A stretch of 64,000 bases of DNA, from assembly GCF_032854445.1 (NCBI RefSeq), contig NC_088300.1, forward strand, positions 19,635,608 to 19,699,607, given 5' to 3'. The notes below the pieces were generated by a model that was not told the origin of the DNA, searched no databases, and was given only the letters and a program-made list of their open reading frames with translations. Below, in pieces: positions 37,056 through 49,326 of this stretch. Numbering within the stretch: the stretch's first letter is position 1; every line of letters begins with the position of its first letter. The position numbers were made by a program, and so were the translations under genes. Origin of the DNA: Liolophura sinensis. Lineage: Eukaryota; Mollusca; Polyplacophora; Chitonida; Chitonidae.

Positions 37056-37290
37056 GATTGATTTATTTAATTTATTAGTTTGGGTGTTTTATGCTGTATT
37101 CAAGAATATTTCACTTATACGACGGCGGCCAACATTATGGTGGGAGGAAACCGGGCAGAGCCCGGGGGAAACCCACGGCCATCCGCAGGTTGCTGGGAGA
37201 CCTTCCCACTCACGGCCGGTCGGGAAGCCAGCATGAGTTGGACTTCAACTCACAGCGACCGCATTGGTAAGAGGTCCCTGGGCATTATAT
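37056..37290 (-). mobile_element. SINE family 1, longer minus-strand copy
   Basis: From the tail (tgatttatttaatttattag) through gtattcaagaatatttcact, accgggcagagcccggggga, catccgcaggttgctgggag, cacggccggtcgggaagcca, to ggacttcaactcacagcgac in the B-box region and gaggtccctgggcattat. It is a second insertion ~55 bp from the copy at 36849 in the same orientation, giving a tandem pair. Confidence 0.9.
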
Positions 37291-39685
37291 GATTGATGCT
37301 GGTTTACTGTGGATTAAAATCTTACTATAACTCATGCTTGTTACCTAACAGCTCAGGAAATCAGTCAATCTACACAAAATGATCACAGGGAAAGTCGCAG
37401 AGAAAGGGATAATTATATATAGTTGAACACATTTTTCCTGTCAGGAGGTAGTAATTCACAACGAATTGCCTAGCGAGGCTCTGGTCTTATGTAGGCCCTA
37501 ACTGACAGCAGTATAAACAATGACTAAGATTTTCACTGGTTATATGGTTAACCAGATGGTATAGTTATGGCTGTGTTGTTCTAACTTCGAATTAATTTCG
37601 TGTGCACGACTAAGAAAGGTCCCGTGGCACAACATAATGGTGAATTTCTACTGGTCGTGTGTGTGTATGTTTTTTTCTACTGACAATATTTACTAGCCAT
37701 GTCACTTTTACCTCTCCGAATCAAACACTAACATGGGGACTTGGAACAGAATTATGAATAAAGCAAAAGTTGTCATCTGGTATAGCCCACGCATATCTGT
37801 TTAGAACTTGAATATCGCAGTGCCATCCCTTCGCTGGTCTGACTGAATTTACACAATACATGTATATGTCTACATTACATGCATGTACAGTTGTTTTGAG
37901 ATTATTATCATGACAGATATCTACGGTTGTAGTCATGCTTGAACGAAGCAGGAAATGAGCAAGTGCAGTGAGTTTGGTACACAGGGAGCATCGCGTTGGT
38001 AAATATAAACGCTGGTACAATAAATGCATGATATGGTGAAGATTTGGTTTAATCGATTTCTTGGATCACAACCGATATGCAGACTGATAGAGTTCGATCA
38101 ATCTTCCATTGGAATTAGATATACTTAAGCTTAGTAAAGCTGTTACTAGTATACCTTTCACAATCAGAAAGTCGTAACTGTCGGACCTGTGCAATTCTTC
38201 AAGCTATATGAACAATTACGCCTTTAACCAGTCACCGTGTAACTACAGGTGTGTGAAAGAATCCAATCAGACATTCACTAATATAATGCAGTGTGGTTAA
38301 TTGCTTGTATCGATTGTTTTCATTCCTTTTTCTTCCGGGCTGTGACCAGGTTTCTCTCCTAGATCCGTGCAGCTTTCGGCTTCACTTCAACAATACAGGG
38401 CATAACCATGTACATATATATATGCTCAATACAACAATAGGATTCAAGTTTTTATCACAAATATCGAGGTATGGCCGCGTAAATTAAAAAGGCTTCACAA
38501 GGTTTCAATCCACATTCCGGGATCTTTGTGGACATAATATAAATGATATACACTGGAATGTTCAGATATACAGGAGTCAATTAGTGGTCGAAAATCGATC
38601 AGTTGAAATCTTGTGAAACATACATGTACGTAGTGATGCATCTGCATCATTATCACCATCGTTATTATTATTATTGTTGTTGTTGTTGAACTCACATACG
38701 ACTATGGGTCTAAAGCGGTGTAGGCACATCTAGCTGACAGCAACTGTAATCATTGGACTTCAGCCTGCTTGTGTAACACTGGAGAATAGTTCAACTCATT
38801 ATTGGTGAACGCCATTTGTCTCAAAGTTTACTAATTTACTCTCACCATCTTAATATAACTCAGTAATATAATATTACTCAGCCCGCATAATATAACCCTG
38901 ACCAACCTCATGGGTTAAACCCACGAGTCATTAATCACGGGCCAGCTGCTTTTCATACACCGAATTGTATATTCAATATAAACTATTGATATTAGATTAA
39001 GATAAGACAATACAAAGGGATGATATGGAAACTTAAAACTGTAATAGCCTTTGGCGGTCTTTGACAGAACAGCTTTGATATGAATTCAACATGACTATCT
39101 AATCATCTAACAAACAAGTCTTACAGGCTTTCACGTACAGACTTACATACACGTAAAGGCCGAAAAGGGCAAACTATATTTGATAAATTAATCTCCTTTA
39201 AGTTCAGACCTATGCACTGGATTATTTTCTTCAACTTGAAAAATAAAAGTTCACTATCACACGTACCATCAAACAAGCAAAAGATCGCTGGGAAGATTTG
39301 TTTCATTCTATGAGGTATACACAGTGAAAAAAAACCCCAGATGTTTAACATTTAAACCCGTGAAAAACGTCTCTTTGACAGAGTTAATAAAACGTGCTTA
39401 ATTTTAACTGATGATTAACCCAATTAATTTACTAAATAGGCAACGTGATTGTATTATACAATAAATTTAAGTATTTATAAAATAGTGTATGTATTTATAA
39501 AATTAATCCATGTATTTATGAAAAACGCGTGTATTTTAAAAATAAAAAACACCTTAAACATGTTAAACACTAGCCGTTATTACCGCGTATACATGAGGTT
39601 GTTTGTACCTAATGATGTCTCTGTGGTAAGACATAATCGATCTATTACAGGATAAAGTACATTGCCATTAAGGACGCACAACATA
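37291..39685. other. Intergenic, simple repeats only
   Basis: A (TTA)n(TTG)n tract lies at about 38661-38688, and 39450-39540 has three or four units of gtatttataaaat(ta/ag). A weak R1-like stretch lies at 37490-37560 (ccctaactgac ... tttcactggttatatgg). No gene supported. Confidence 0.45.
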
Positions 39686-39782
39686 TAGAGCAAAACCAGA
39701 CTAGCGATGACAGTATGATAGCTGGCAAATGGTCACACGTAACCGGTGAAATACGGCCTCCTGTCAGATTACCTCAGTAAGG
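39686..39782 (-). repeat. Dispersed repeat R1, minus-strand copy
   Basis: Reverse complement reads cttactgaggtaatctgaca, tatttcaccggttacgtgtg, accatttgccagctatcata. With copies 1 to 3 it defines the R1 consensus. Confidence 0.65.
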
Positions 39783-40067
39783 GCTCAGACCTCTACCACT
39801 AAACTTGTATCTATTCCCTTTAAGGAAAAGAAAACATAAATTAACGCCAAAATCAGATGAAAGAGCGTCAAAATTTATTTGCAGTTGGTCTCTAATATCT
39901 TTTTCGAGCTTTTTTATCTGGAAGAAAGAGTATTTGGTCCCAAATAACCACCATACAAAAATTATTTTTGAGTGCCTTTTTCTCTTTAAGGAAAAATAGA
40001 ACAAATAGTGAAGTCCACATTTACGGCTACTTTTTCGCACTTTTCCGTACATTACACCTACGTGCAC

Positions 40068-40127
40068 TATGATTGAAGAAATTTTAAGTACGACGTTAAA
40101 CCATAAGCACTCACTCACTCACTCACC
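40068..40127 (+). mobile_element. SINE family 2, 3' end fragment
   Basis: atgattgaagaaattttaag, tacgacgttaaaccataagc, then CACT repeats; the rest of the element is missing. Confidence 0.75.
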
Positions 40128-40339
40128 CTTCAGTTTCATGTGTAAGAAGTCCAGCAGAATTCTAGTGCAACACAGCCAAAGCTGATTGGCATACACATGT
40201 ACATGTTGAAATAAACACGGCTATTTGACCACTCCAATATACAGGTCACATGTTTTCTATATTACAATAATGTTTTGGAGAAAACGTTGAAATGATCTAC
40301 CGAAAACGTCAGTGTTATAAAAATGATGCCAGTCATGTA

Positions 40340-40455
40340 TATAACGCGTTTATGGATAAGACGTTTGCGTTCAGATAAAAACAGCAAGGCGTTTGCACAT
40401 TAATACGTGTGCTTTTATAAATACATGGCATGTGTCGTTAATATTTGCAGTGCAT
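40340..40455 (+). repeat. Dispersed repeat R2, copy 2
   Basis: Matches 9430-9545 over about 115 bases (cgttcagataaaaacagcaa, ggcgtttgcacattaa, tttataaatacatgg), again ending at ttaatatttgcagtg, after which the two loci diverge. Confidence 0.75.
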
Positions 40456-41984
40456 GCAATGCTTTACGGATTTGGCACTGAACCGTATACACCGTTCCAT
40501 TATATTACACCGCTCGGTTACACGTCCCGCAAACCTGTAATTCGTAGTAAAACACTGCATGAGTCGGACAGCCATTTTTTTTTTATTGGACAATGAAAGC
40601 GGTTCAAGTCGAGCTCACTATCCCCTGTATGTTGAAGGACTGCAAAACGGTAATAATGACCAAACCGTAAGATATGATCCCTAGTATTGTGCTAGAGATC
40701 TCTCGATATTTGATGAGCTTCTTGTATTTCTTCAGCATTAACATCTATGTGCGATTCTGGGAGACCACATATCAACAGTGTATGTTGGTATCTGATATGC
40801 ATACAAATCCTACCTCTCTTTTTGCAGACCTGTACCTGTTCTATTAATGTTGGACTTCCATATTTGCAGAATATTGATGATTTCCTGCCTTTAGTTAACC
40901 GGCATCTAGCAAATGTTTTAAAAAAATAAATTCATCTTTACTGAATTTAAAGGAAGCTGTGGACTGCGATGCAACATTTTACCTGGAATTGCTTTTCTGT
41001 CATGCCGCCTTTCCAACAACAACTATAGTTTCAATTTTGACATTGTTAATTATTCTTGCTTGAACAGTAATATACCGGATGGTTTTGAATATGGCCTGTA
41101 CATATCTGTTCTTATTACGTCTGTTAGGTCCCCTGCCCATGTCAATTTTCAGTACTATAAATACTAACATGTCAAGGATGTTTTATCAAACGCATTCACT
41201 GTGATTTATTTTAAAGTTACGATGTGTTTATATCCACTGTGTGTAAAAATGGTTGGTGTCCTGATTCACCGTTGGTGTACATCACCATTACGTGTATTTC
41301 CACTTATACCAAGACTTAGGTATATATGCATGGAGTTGAATATAGCATCGCGTTACTGAATTTGACGGTTGTAACCAAACAGGACTAGATATTATGCGTT
41401 CTTTGGATTAATTTTGTGCATCTGGAAGATTTATATCGTTTATGAGGGAAAAATCATCATTGAAAAATGCTTCTCCGTACACCAATATACATGTACTTTC
41501 CGATTGCTTTAGTGGTTTGTGCTGAAAGTTGTTTTGGGAAATTGTCTTGTAATAATTTTCTTGTAACATTCATTACTATCGTTGGTAGTTGATATACGAA
41601 TTTATGACACCTATACATACGCATCTTCTGATCACAGTAATTATTTTTATTCAAAACTCCGGTATTATCTCTACAGTGCATGAAGCGTCGTGAGTCGTTG
41701 GATGGACTCAAGAAAAGGGACACAACTATGCGTTGTTTTTTTTGACTGAATTGCCTCCCTTAATTGGACCTTGTACAACTCGATAAACCAGAGCCTTCTA
41801 GGAACTAAATATATTAAATAAAAAAATTCTTGTGTCAAAGTTGAAAACAGTTAACTGCATGGGGTCTTCAACAACACATGTTAAAGAAAAGATGGCCAGT
41901 TCAGAATTTTCGTATTGTCGATGTGACAATGCATTAATCTGCTTTAACTAAAACAATCCACTATTTTCATCCATGGGCCAAGAA
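40456..41984. other. Intergenic, no gene seen
   Basis: AT-rich. The 88-codon minus-strand frame at 41457-41723 has no recognisable domain or splice support. Confidence 0.4.
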
Positions 41985-42400
41985 AATTGCTATGGAATAT
42001 AATTGAACGCAGTTGCGGAGCTCTTACCAAAGCAACAAACCATATTTGCTTTTGATGACTTAGGCGTTCACGAGGTATCCTTTGTATGAACACCTTATTA
42101 CAAACTTGTGCAGACCTACATTGAATCCTTGCTGTAGGTAAGGTGACAGAAATGAGATTGACAATTCCGTCCTTTCCAAATTTCAGTTTTCGAAGTTAGA
42201 CATACAGGCTAAAAATGCTATGAAATATAAATTAAACGCTGTTGGGGAACTCTTACCTGAGCAGCAAACCCATGTTTAATATTGATGTCATGCATACGAT
42301 AATAACAACCGATGACGCAGATTGAATTCTAGCTGTGAATGAAGTGAAAGGCGTAAAACTGACAAATCTGACTGGAACAAATCCCCTCAAACTTGCTAAA
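41985..42400 (+). repeat. Diverged tandem duplication (~210 bp x2)
   Basis: Copy 1 (about 41985-42190) and copy 2 (about 42205-42400) share gctatg(g)aatataa-ttgaacgc, gttg-gga-ctcttacc, gca-caaac-cat-ttt, and the later phrase attga(a)tcctagctgt-g-taagtga in the same order. Non-coding. Confidence 0.6.
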
Positions 42401-43292
42401 TGACTACAGTTAGCATCAAAATCTCGTTAAATATATTTTAAAAAGATATCTACATTTTGATCCTCGGTTATTTACCTAAAAGAACAAACTTTACAACAGT
42501 TTTCATAGTTGGACATATAGACTAGGTGCAGTAACCTACATAATATCCACTCCAGTGAAACCTCCACATAACGTTGTGTCTAAGAATTCCAAGGTTCAAA
42601 TTGCTAGTGTACGTAAACTATGTGGTTAGTCTTACTAAGTATCATAGTCACGATCTCACCGTGACTCATCAGTTATAAACAAGGACAAAGATAAAAACAA
42701 ATATAAACAATGAATAGCTTGTTCAGTTGTGTTGCTGTATAACCATCAAATGGTCAAATCTACATGTAACTCGTCAGTATCACACGAACGGATTTACCGG
42801 AAATTGTTTATTGGAATGTTTACTTGAGACGTGAAGTTTATTTGAAGACGTGACATATGGTTTGTTTATAAATACAACAAGCAGTAAGCAGTAAACATGC
42901 TTGATATTTATGTCTTGGTAATTGATGGTGGCACAAACAGTGAAGAAATCTAACCCTGATATACGCCACTGCACACAGCATTAATTCTTCTGGAGTTTCC
43001 CTCCATAAGAAAACTTTTTGACTTACTGCTATCTAACATTCAGTTAAAATGTGAGGTTTTATACATAATAATAAAAAATCTATGCACAAGCTGAAAAACA
43101 CAATACTTTTGAAAGTGCAGTTATAAAGTCATGACGTGACAGGAATGTATATATATAACGTCGTAGCGTTTTCAATATACAAATAATGAAACGTATAGCT
43201 TCCTGTTTTTCCAATGTAAGTCAGCAAAACTCCACTAAATGACTATTTAGAGAGCTTTCAGTAACCTTGGCATGATCAGAGGTCTCCACGAG
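42401..43292. other. Upstream flank of EPDR-A
   Basis: AT-rich non-coding sequence. No exon or repeat copy is recognised before the promoter of the gene at 43441. Confidence 0.4.
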
Positions 43293-43348
43293 GTCATGTG
43301 ACTCTCACGTATCACGTGAAAGAAAGCGCGTGCAGGACGAGATATAAA
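43293..43348 (+). promoter_or_regulatory. EPDR-A core promoter: TATA box plus E-boxes
   Basis: TATAAA at 43343-43348 lies 93 bases before the ATG, giving a cap site near 43373. Just upstream are gtcatgtgac (43293-43302) and a palindromic E-box CACGTG (43313-43318). The first resembles the M-box bound by MITF/TFE-type bHLH-Zip factors; that link is family knowledge, not shown here. Confidence 0.5.
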
Positions 43349-43440
43349 GAGGCGTGTCGAAGACGAACGTGTGCTTGTGTGATCCACGGTGCAGACGGTC
43401 TGGTCGATTTGGGTCGGTAAATAATAACAACTTTTTGAAA

Positions 43441-46400
43441 ATGAGGGGACTTTTTGTTTTGGCACTGGTAGTGGTGACAGTGTATGCCCAAGAGCCTCAG
43501 AGATGTGGTATGTACATCGTGGTTCCGCTTATTACCTGTATGGAGTACGCCCTCTGAAAACTACTGTACATACGAGTGGTACACAATACTGTGCGAACAA
43601 GGCACATCCACATACGTTTGTTTACCAGTAGTACACATGCAAAATAACATGTGTATCAGTGGTACACAATTTGGGTACTGCTAGTACACACACTATTGTG
43701 AATGTGCAAATCTGTACACAATCGTCTGTAGACAGCTTAGATTGTTTCCGTTTTTGTGTCCAGTGCACGTCTTAGTTTTCGGTAGATGTTCATTAATTCA
43801 TTATTCATTATTGTTCATTATTAAATTAAGCATTAATTATTTATAATTATTAAATTATTAGTAATGGACGTTTCGAAGGCCTACAACAGTTAGTTTAATG
43901 CATACAAAATCATAAAAATACTATACGCTTGTAAAGTTGTCTACCTCATTTATATGAAAAGGTGTATGCTAAAGTGTGCAGTATGCGTGAAAAAGACAAT
44001 CATACCGATATAGTGTGGTCAAATGTGAACGTACATTGTGTATGTAAGGTTTGGTAATCCAAGATAACTAATGGCAATTTTAACTCCTTGTTTACTTTTT
44101 GTATTCAGCGACACCAACAATCTGGGAGGCCCGTCTGTTCGAGGTAAGTAGACCATTGCCCACGGTTCCCGTTTCCTCCTTCCTTGTTAGATGATGTTTA
44201 TCCTGGTTGCCCATCATGACTAACTCTGTAGCGCTGTGATTACGTATGCCATCACAGTCCTGTCTTGATCCATAAGCTCACCAGAGCTACATAGCTAATC
44301 AAGGACCAGGATTGTGATCAAATCGCCAGGGTTAGGATGTGGAGATGTGTGAGGTTATATGCACCAGTAACTCCCGTGTGATAATATGGTTCGCCGTTCA
44401 GAATATGAATATGTAAACATGTAAAATCAGAGTACCATGTAGTTATATTGCAATGGTTGCAGTTTATGCCCCCACGTGATCTCTTCACAGTCATAAAAAA
44501 AATAATTATATATTCTTAAAGTGATAATATGGTTTCCTCTATTTTATTCCATTTATCATTCTTTACGTATTTTCATGTGATATTTTATGCGTGTGTTTGT
44601 GTTTTGAAAAGAATGGCTAGAGTTGCAAGAAAGCTCTACCTTTGTTAGGCTTATCAGTGGGAACGGAAATACTAGTTATCGATAACACATGTATTATCAT
44701 TACACGTGTGTCTTACAAAGCTGAAATACAATAGTTCTGTGCCCCACTATCTAATCGTTGATCCGGATAAAGGACGTCAAGTGATCGTCGCAAAGGCCAA
44801 GGGGTATCAATATCATGTGATCAGGCAGATAACTGCACGTGCATGCGCTACCGTACTTAGTAAAATATATGTATATGTACCCACATTGCTACAGCTTCAA
44901 AGCAGGGGAGCTGTCAGTTACACGACGAAGGGCCGTTGAATTCTCAGCCCGGTTTTCTCCACTGGAAAATAACCTGACCGCCGTCAAAAGTGAAATATTC
45001 TTACAACTCATAGGGTCCGGATTATGATGTATATCGTGTTCTCGTCCCTATACACGTACCTAAAACTGCCAACTACATGTACGCTAATCTTTATTGAAAA
45101 TATATCATCAGCAACGTTGTTTGTATCTACAATCTGAACTTAAGAGCACTGGTGCTTTGAACATCATTCTGTTCAGATCTTGTGCAATCTAGATTTATTT
45201 TACACTAGATTCCCACGGGCATTCAGAATACTTCTGGCAGTATAGATATTTTGTATTATTATTGTTTTAAATATAATTTCTTAATTACGTGAAGATTGAG
45301 TGATAAATCAATATGTAAAACAATATGTAAACAAATTCTTCCAAAATGTGAAACGGTTGTAGACGTCGTTAATCTTGTCATATCAGCGGTTCTGTAGGTC
45401 AGATAAGTACAAACTTTACCTGTTGATGAAGAGGTGCTATAAAATATAGTTCAACACGCCTCCCACTTCTGTCTAACTGAACCCTCGCGGCTTGACAGGG
45501 CTTGTCACCGTGGCTAAAGTGCCAACTTCACTGGCGTCTCTTGTGAAAAGTTCATGAAACTAGGGTCAGATCTTCCACTATAAGTTCATCTACTGTTTCT
45601 GTGATAACAAGTTTATGTCTTTCTGTCTGTTTGTCTGTCTGTCTATCTGGATATTTGTATGTTCTAATTGTGCCTGTGTTCATCTCTGCTTATCTTTGTT
45701 CATGCTATCGCATATGAGTGTCTGTTTGTCTGTCTGCCGTTGAGCTATCTCTTGGTAGTTAAATGTGCATATTATGCAAATACTGACATACGTCAGAGTA
45801 CCAGGAAACACACACACGCACGCACGAACATACGCACACACACACACACACACACATACCCGCATGCACGCACAGACGCACAGGCACGCACAAACATATA
45901 TATGTGACAGTATAGCTACTCTGAGGAACCCTGGCAAGCGGTGAAGGTTTAGTTCAGATAGGAGTGGGAGGCGTGTTGCACTATTTATATATGTATATAT
46001 AGGAATGTGTATATATAACCATAAACCGTACATTTTAACACCCTGATACACATGTACCATGACTTAGATCATCGCTGACAAAGAGCAGAAAACACTGGGT
46101 TCCAGACACTTATACTGAGAACCCGTTATATTACACTGTACAAACTTTAGGTCTTTGTATCAGATGTTACAGAATTTTTCAGAAGTGAATCTTGGACAAG
46201 TTTCGGTTGCATTGAGGCGGCAGCCATGCAACTCCAGGTATTGACTGAACCTTAGAAAACGTTCGAACTTTGTATTTGTAGCAAGACAGAAGCAAGAACT
46301 TCCAGAGGCGCGCTAAGCTGTCTTATGATGAGGTGAACCAGCGCGTCAGGCGGATTGAGGAGGTGGACTTCAGCGAGTCTCGGGACTTCTACGACGAACT

Positions 46401-49036
46401 CTTCCTCCATAATGTCGTGAGTATGCCCGTTGTCAAATCTGAGTTTATATTATTCTTCACTAGCACTCAGAAGCCGCGTGACAGTAGACGTCTGCTTTGG
46501 ATAAAGTTGGATAAACTACAGGAACCGTGTCACAGTAGATGGCTGAAGAGGATACAGTTGGTAAGTACAAGTAACGTGTGACAGTAGGCGGCTGATTTGG
46601 ATAAACTTGGTAACACTACAGAAACCGTGCCACAGTAGATAGCTGATGGGGATATAATTGGTAACCACAGAAACCGCGTCACAGTAGGTGGCTGATGGGG
46701 AGATAATTGGTAACCACAGAAACCGTGTCACAGTAGATGGCGGAAGGGGATACAATTGCTAACTACAGGTAACGTGTGACAGTAGATGGCTGTAACAGAT
46801 ACAATTGGTAACTGCATAAAGCATGTGTCAGTAGACGGTTGATGGGGATACAGTTGGTAACTACAGAAAATGCGTGACAGCGGATGGCTGCATGGGATGC
46901 TGTTGATAACTACAGAAACCTAGCCTACCTCTACCAAACTGGCATGACTGTTATTAAAAAGTAGCAAAAATGTGGCTCTCAGTATATGTGATGGAAGTGG
47001 GTACATGCGTCCCACACTGGTTGTATGAGATGTGATCCCTAACCATTTTCAAGACTGTGTATAATAATTTGTGTCCCAGGTAATTTCTTATTGTCCACCG
47101 GTTACAGGGTATTGCCTACCGTCTTAACCTGCGCACACGTGTCTGCAACGTGACAGCCCTTTCGTCACCCTTCAGACGGGTGGGTATCCCGACGTTCGCC
47201 AAGTTCCGTGGGGAAGGTTACATCGGTGCGTCTGTCCCTAACGCGGGGGTACTTGTGTCTTTGTGGGACGGGGCAACACCCGACGGAGGTAATGAGCGAA
47301 ATGTCTTTATTCATAGGTCCTACAAGTGTCTATGATATGATTATTGCAGTACATGCCTATTAAGGTTTTTTTCTGGCTTCCTCTTCGGTCGCGCTTTGGA
47401 AGGTTTCCCCGGTTTCCTCTCACCATATGCTGACCACCGTCGAATAGGTGAAGTATTCTTGATGTATTTTTTGATTGGTGTTTCACGCCTATAATATTCT
47501 TGAGTACGGCGTAAAACACAAATCAGATGAATAAAATAAATTATAATGGAGTACCTAAAGGAAGGTGGTAACATCTAAATATATGAGCCAAATCACAAAA
47601 AATTACAAAAATATACTGATAAACATTTCTAGAAATCTTGAGACAAATTCAGGATTCAAATGGCTAACACATACAGATCAACAATTTGACTGCGTAGACT
47701 GATTCTGTGAGTATATCCGTCTTGCAGATGCTTAGTGTTTGAAAGCAAGAGTTCAGATGTGCCCATAACAAAGCAATATTTTTGTGCATAATTCCATGAT
47801 ACTGTGGTTGTATCGCCATAGCTTATATGTGTCACCAGCAGTCGTCTCGATATGATGCGTAACAACGACGGAGAGCAATAAAACATATTGGCCAGGTTGT
47901 ATTTTGCCTATATAACTGTTATCTTTCTAACGTTACCATCTTACAGTGCTGAGCCCGATACTTTCCCTTGCATATATAAAAATAACAGGGTAACCTGCGG
48001 ATGGTTATGGGTTTTACTGGGCACTGTTTTCCTCCCACCATAATGATGGCCGCCGTGTTATAAGGGAAATAATAAATTTATTAAAACACATATCAAGTAA
48101 ATAAATAACAAAAATAAATAAAAATATAGGCGTGTACTTCACTTTGAACTTTGATCATTTCTCTATAGGCTTTTACTTCGGCGCCTGGACTGTCTTGGAC
48201 TGTGTGCCAGTTAATGATGGTTACTTCAGTAACCAGACTGGATTCATCAGCTGGAAGTGAGTATATTCATATTATTATAAAAGTCGATTCATCAAATCTC
48301 AGAAGTCGAAGGTCGATTGGCAAGGTTCGCCGTCACACAGAAACACAGGTATAGAAAATGCATGTCAACACCATACAACATTGTTGAATCGGTAATTGTG
48401 CATGTGTATTTTTTTGTCAACAAGATGAGTGAAATTAGCCAATCAGTGGGCGTGTAGAAATAACGTACAAAGGCGAAAGAGAGAAACTGGTCTCACGAAT
48501 TAAAAATACCCTCGCCTGAACAACACTCTGACTAAAGATTGCAAAGACAGGGACAAAAGAAAATCATTGTGTCTCATGCATTGGAGAGAAACATGGAGAT
48601 TTCCATCTCACTTATCTAAAGTTTGGTAACAAAACACAGCTCAACACACGACAACAGTGGTTGGACAATGTTGACCTATCTGATTTGTAGTGTAGAGGGG
48701 ACACTCAACTTGCTGTTGAGTCAACTTGAATGAACGATGTTGGATAGTCTGGAAGGGGCTTAAGCCTGTTTTGTTTATTACCATTGCGAATCGTCAACAG
48801 TGCGAACCATTTTTTCGACCAAACGTGTTCTTACTTTGACAGGTTGATTGTTGATAATTGTGCTATAAGTTATCCACTGAATGCTTCTCTTTTTTGTATC
48901 ATTCTCAGGTGAACCCCATTTATTTCTGGTTTTTGTTCTTTGCAGTTTCTTTGATGTCACCCTCGGTATTTCCGACCCCAATGTCTTCGTTCCTCCATCA
49001 GAGTGTGCCAGTCAGGAATTCAAAGTTGTAGTCTAA
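43441..49036 (+). CDS. Ependymin-related protein A (EPDR-A), secreted, 198 aa
   Basis: Six exons: 43441-43507, 44109-44143, 46282-46416, 47108-47288, 48169-48256, 48946-49036, all GT-AG, intron phases 1,0,0,1,2. The product is a secreted ependymin-family (Pfam Ependymin) glycoprotein. These proteins form a hydrophobic-ligand-binding fold and are found in extracellular fluid or lysosomes; roles in molluscs are largely unknown. Signal peptide 1-16 (LFVLALVVVTVYA), so the mature chain starts with Gln. Family marks: AKLSYDEVNQRVRRIEE (exon 3), YRLNLRTRVCNVT (exon 4), GEGYIGASVP, and FFDVTLGISDP near the end. Cysteines 22, 92, 151 and 189; N-glycosylation sites N93 and N161. Compared with EPDR-B and C it lacks the WHPYGIP motif (SPFRRVGIP instead) and the QPGC motif (VLDC). 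The tail is EFKVVV. TATA box at 43343; poly(A) signal at 49309. Confidence 0.93.
44900..45025 (+). mobile_element. Degenerate SINE family 1 copy in EPDR-A intron 2
   Basis: cagcccggttttctccactg, aacctgaccgccgtc and aagtgaaatattctta recall the family-1 3' half. The tail is lost. Older than the other copies. Confidence 0.5.
45437..45992. mobile_element. Inverted-repeat element in EPDR-A intron 2
   Basis: Left arm 45437-45512 and right arm 45912-45992 are reverse complements at roughly 75%, sharing caacacgcctcccact and, farther in, a diverged cgcttg(a/c)cagggt. The ~400 bp between them hold tgtctgtttgtctg repeats and a CA tract (45807-45905). Form and size fit a MITE or other foldback element. 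Target-site duplications could not be fixed. Confidence 0.55.
46463..46919 (+). repeat. 50-bp minisatellite in EPDR-A intron 3, ~9 units
   Basis: Units of 48-51 bp (…aaccgtgtcacagtagatgg, ctgatggggatacaattggt…) start ~47 bases after exon 3. cgtg-cacag marks the units near 46473, 46521, 46572, 46622, 46673, 46721, 46770, 46820 and 46868. Each unit holds an acceptor-like taactacag and a donor-like ggtaa(c/g)t. Confidence 0.9.
47376..47541 (+). mobile_element. SINE family 1 in EPDR-A intron 4
   Basis: tctggcttcctcttcggtcg, ggtttccccggtttcctctc, accatatgctgaccaccgtc, then a tail in which a ttgattggtgtttcacgcc piece of opposite orientation is inserted before cttgagtacggcgtaaaaca and the AAAT end. 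Confidence 0.75.
47620..47882 (+). repeat. Dispersed repeat R3, copy 1 (EPDR-A intron 4)
   Basis: About 260 bases line up with 49983-50240: caacaatttgactg, gtagactgatt, gtatatccgtctt, ttagtgtttgaaag, cccataacaaagcaatattt and gtgtcaccagcagtcg occur in the same order in both. Non-coding. Confidence 0.75.
47988..48121 (+). mobile_element. SINE family 1, 3' fragment in EPDR-A intron 4
   Basis: taacctgcggatggttatgg, cctcccaccataatgatggc, cgccgtgttataaggg, then an AAAT-rich tail. It ends about 50 bases before the exon 5 acceptor. Confidence 0.75.
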
Positions 49037-49308
49037 ATCATGTTTATAAGTACTAGCAAAACATCATAGGCGCATGACCAACTCTGCGGAACATACAGGC
49101 GCTGGTAGCTGGATTCGTGTACTGCTCTGTCCGATGTATTTGTATGCTCTGCAAGGCCAGTACAAGAACCCATTTACCATGGAACTGTAGTTAGTGTCTC
49201 CACACCCTTGGAGACCGCTTAGTCCGTTACTGGGGCAGGCGATTATCCTAATCCACTAGACTGATACTCCATCATAACTTTGTGTGTAATTTATGCGAGA
49301 GTTGCATC

Positions 49309-49326
49309 AATAAACATGTAAATAAA
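49309..49326 (+). terminator. EPDR-A poly(A) signals
   Basis: AATAAA at 49309-49314 and again at 49321-49326, about 270 bases after the TAA of EPDR-A. Confidence 0.65.

Noticed and set aside
39774..40118. 114-codon minus-strand frame with a protein-like segment
   Set aside because: Overlaps a SINE end and R1 flank, no domain, and the opposite strand is open too.
46516..46755. 79-codon minus-strand frame with a repeated peptide
   Set aside because: Translation of the EPDR-A intron 3 minisatellite.
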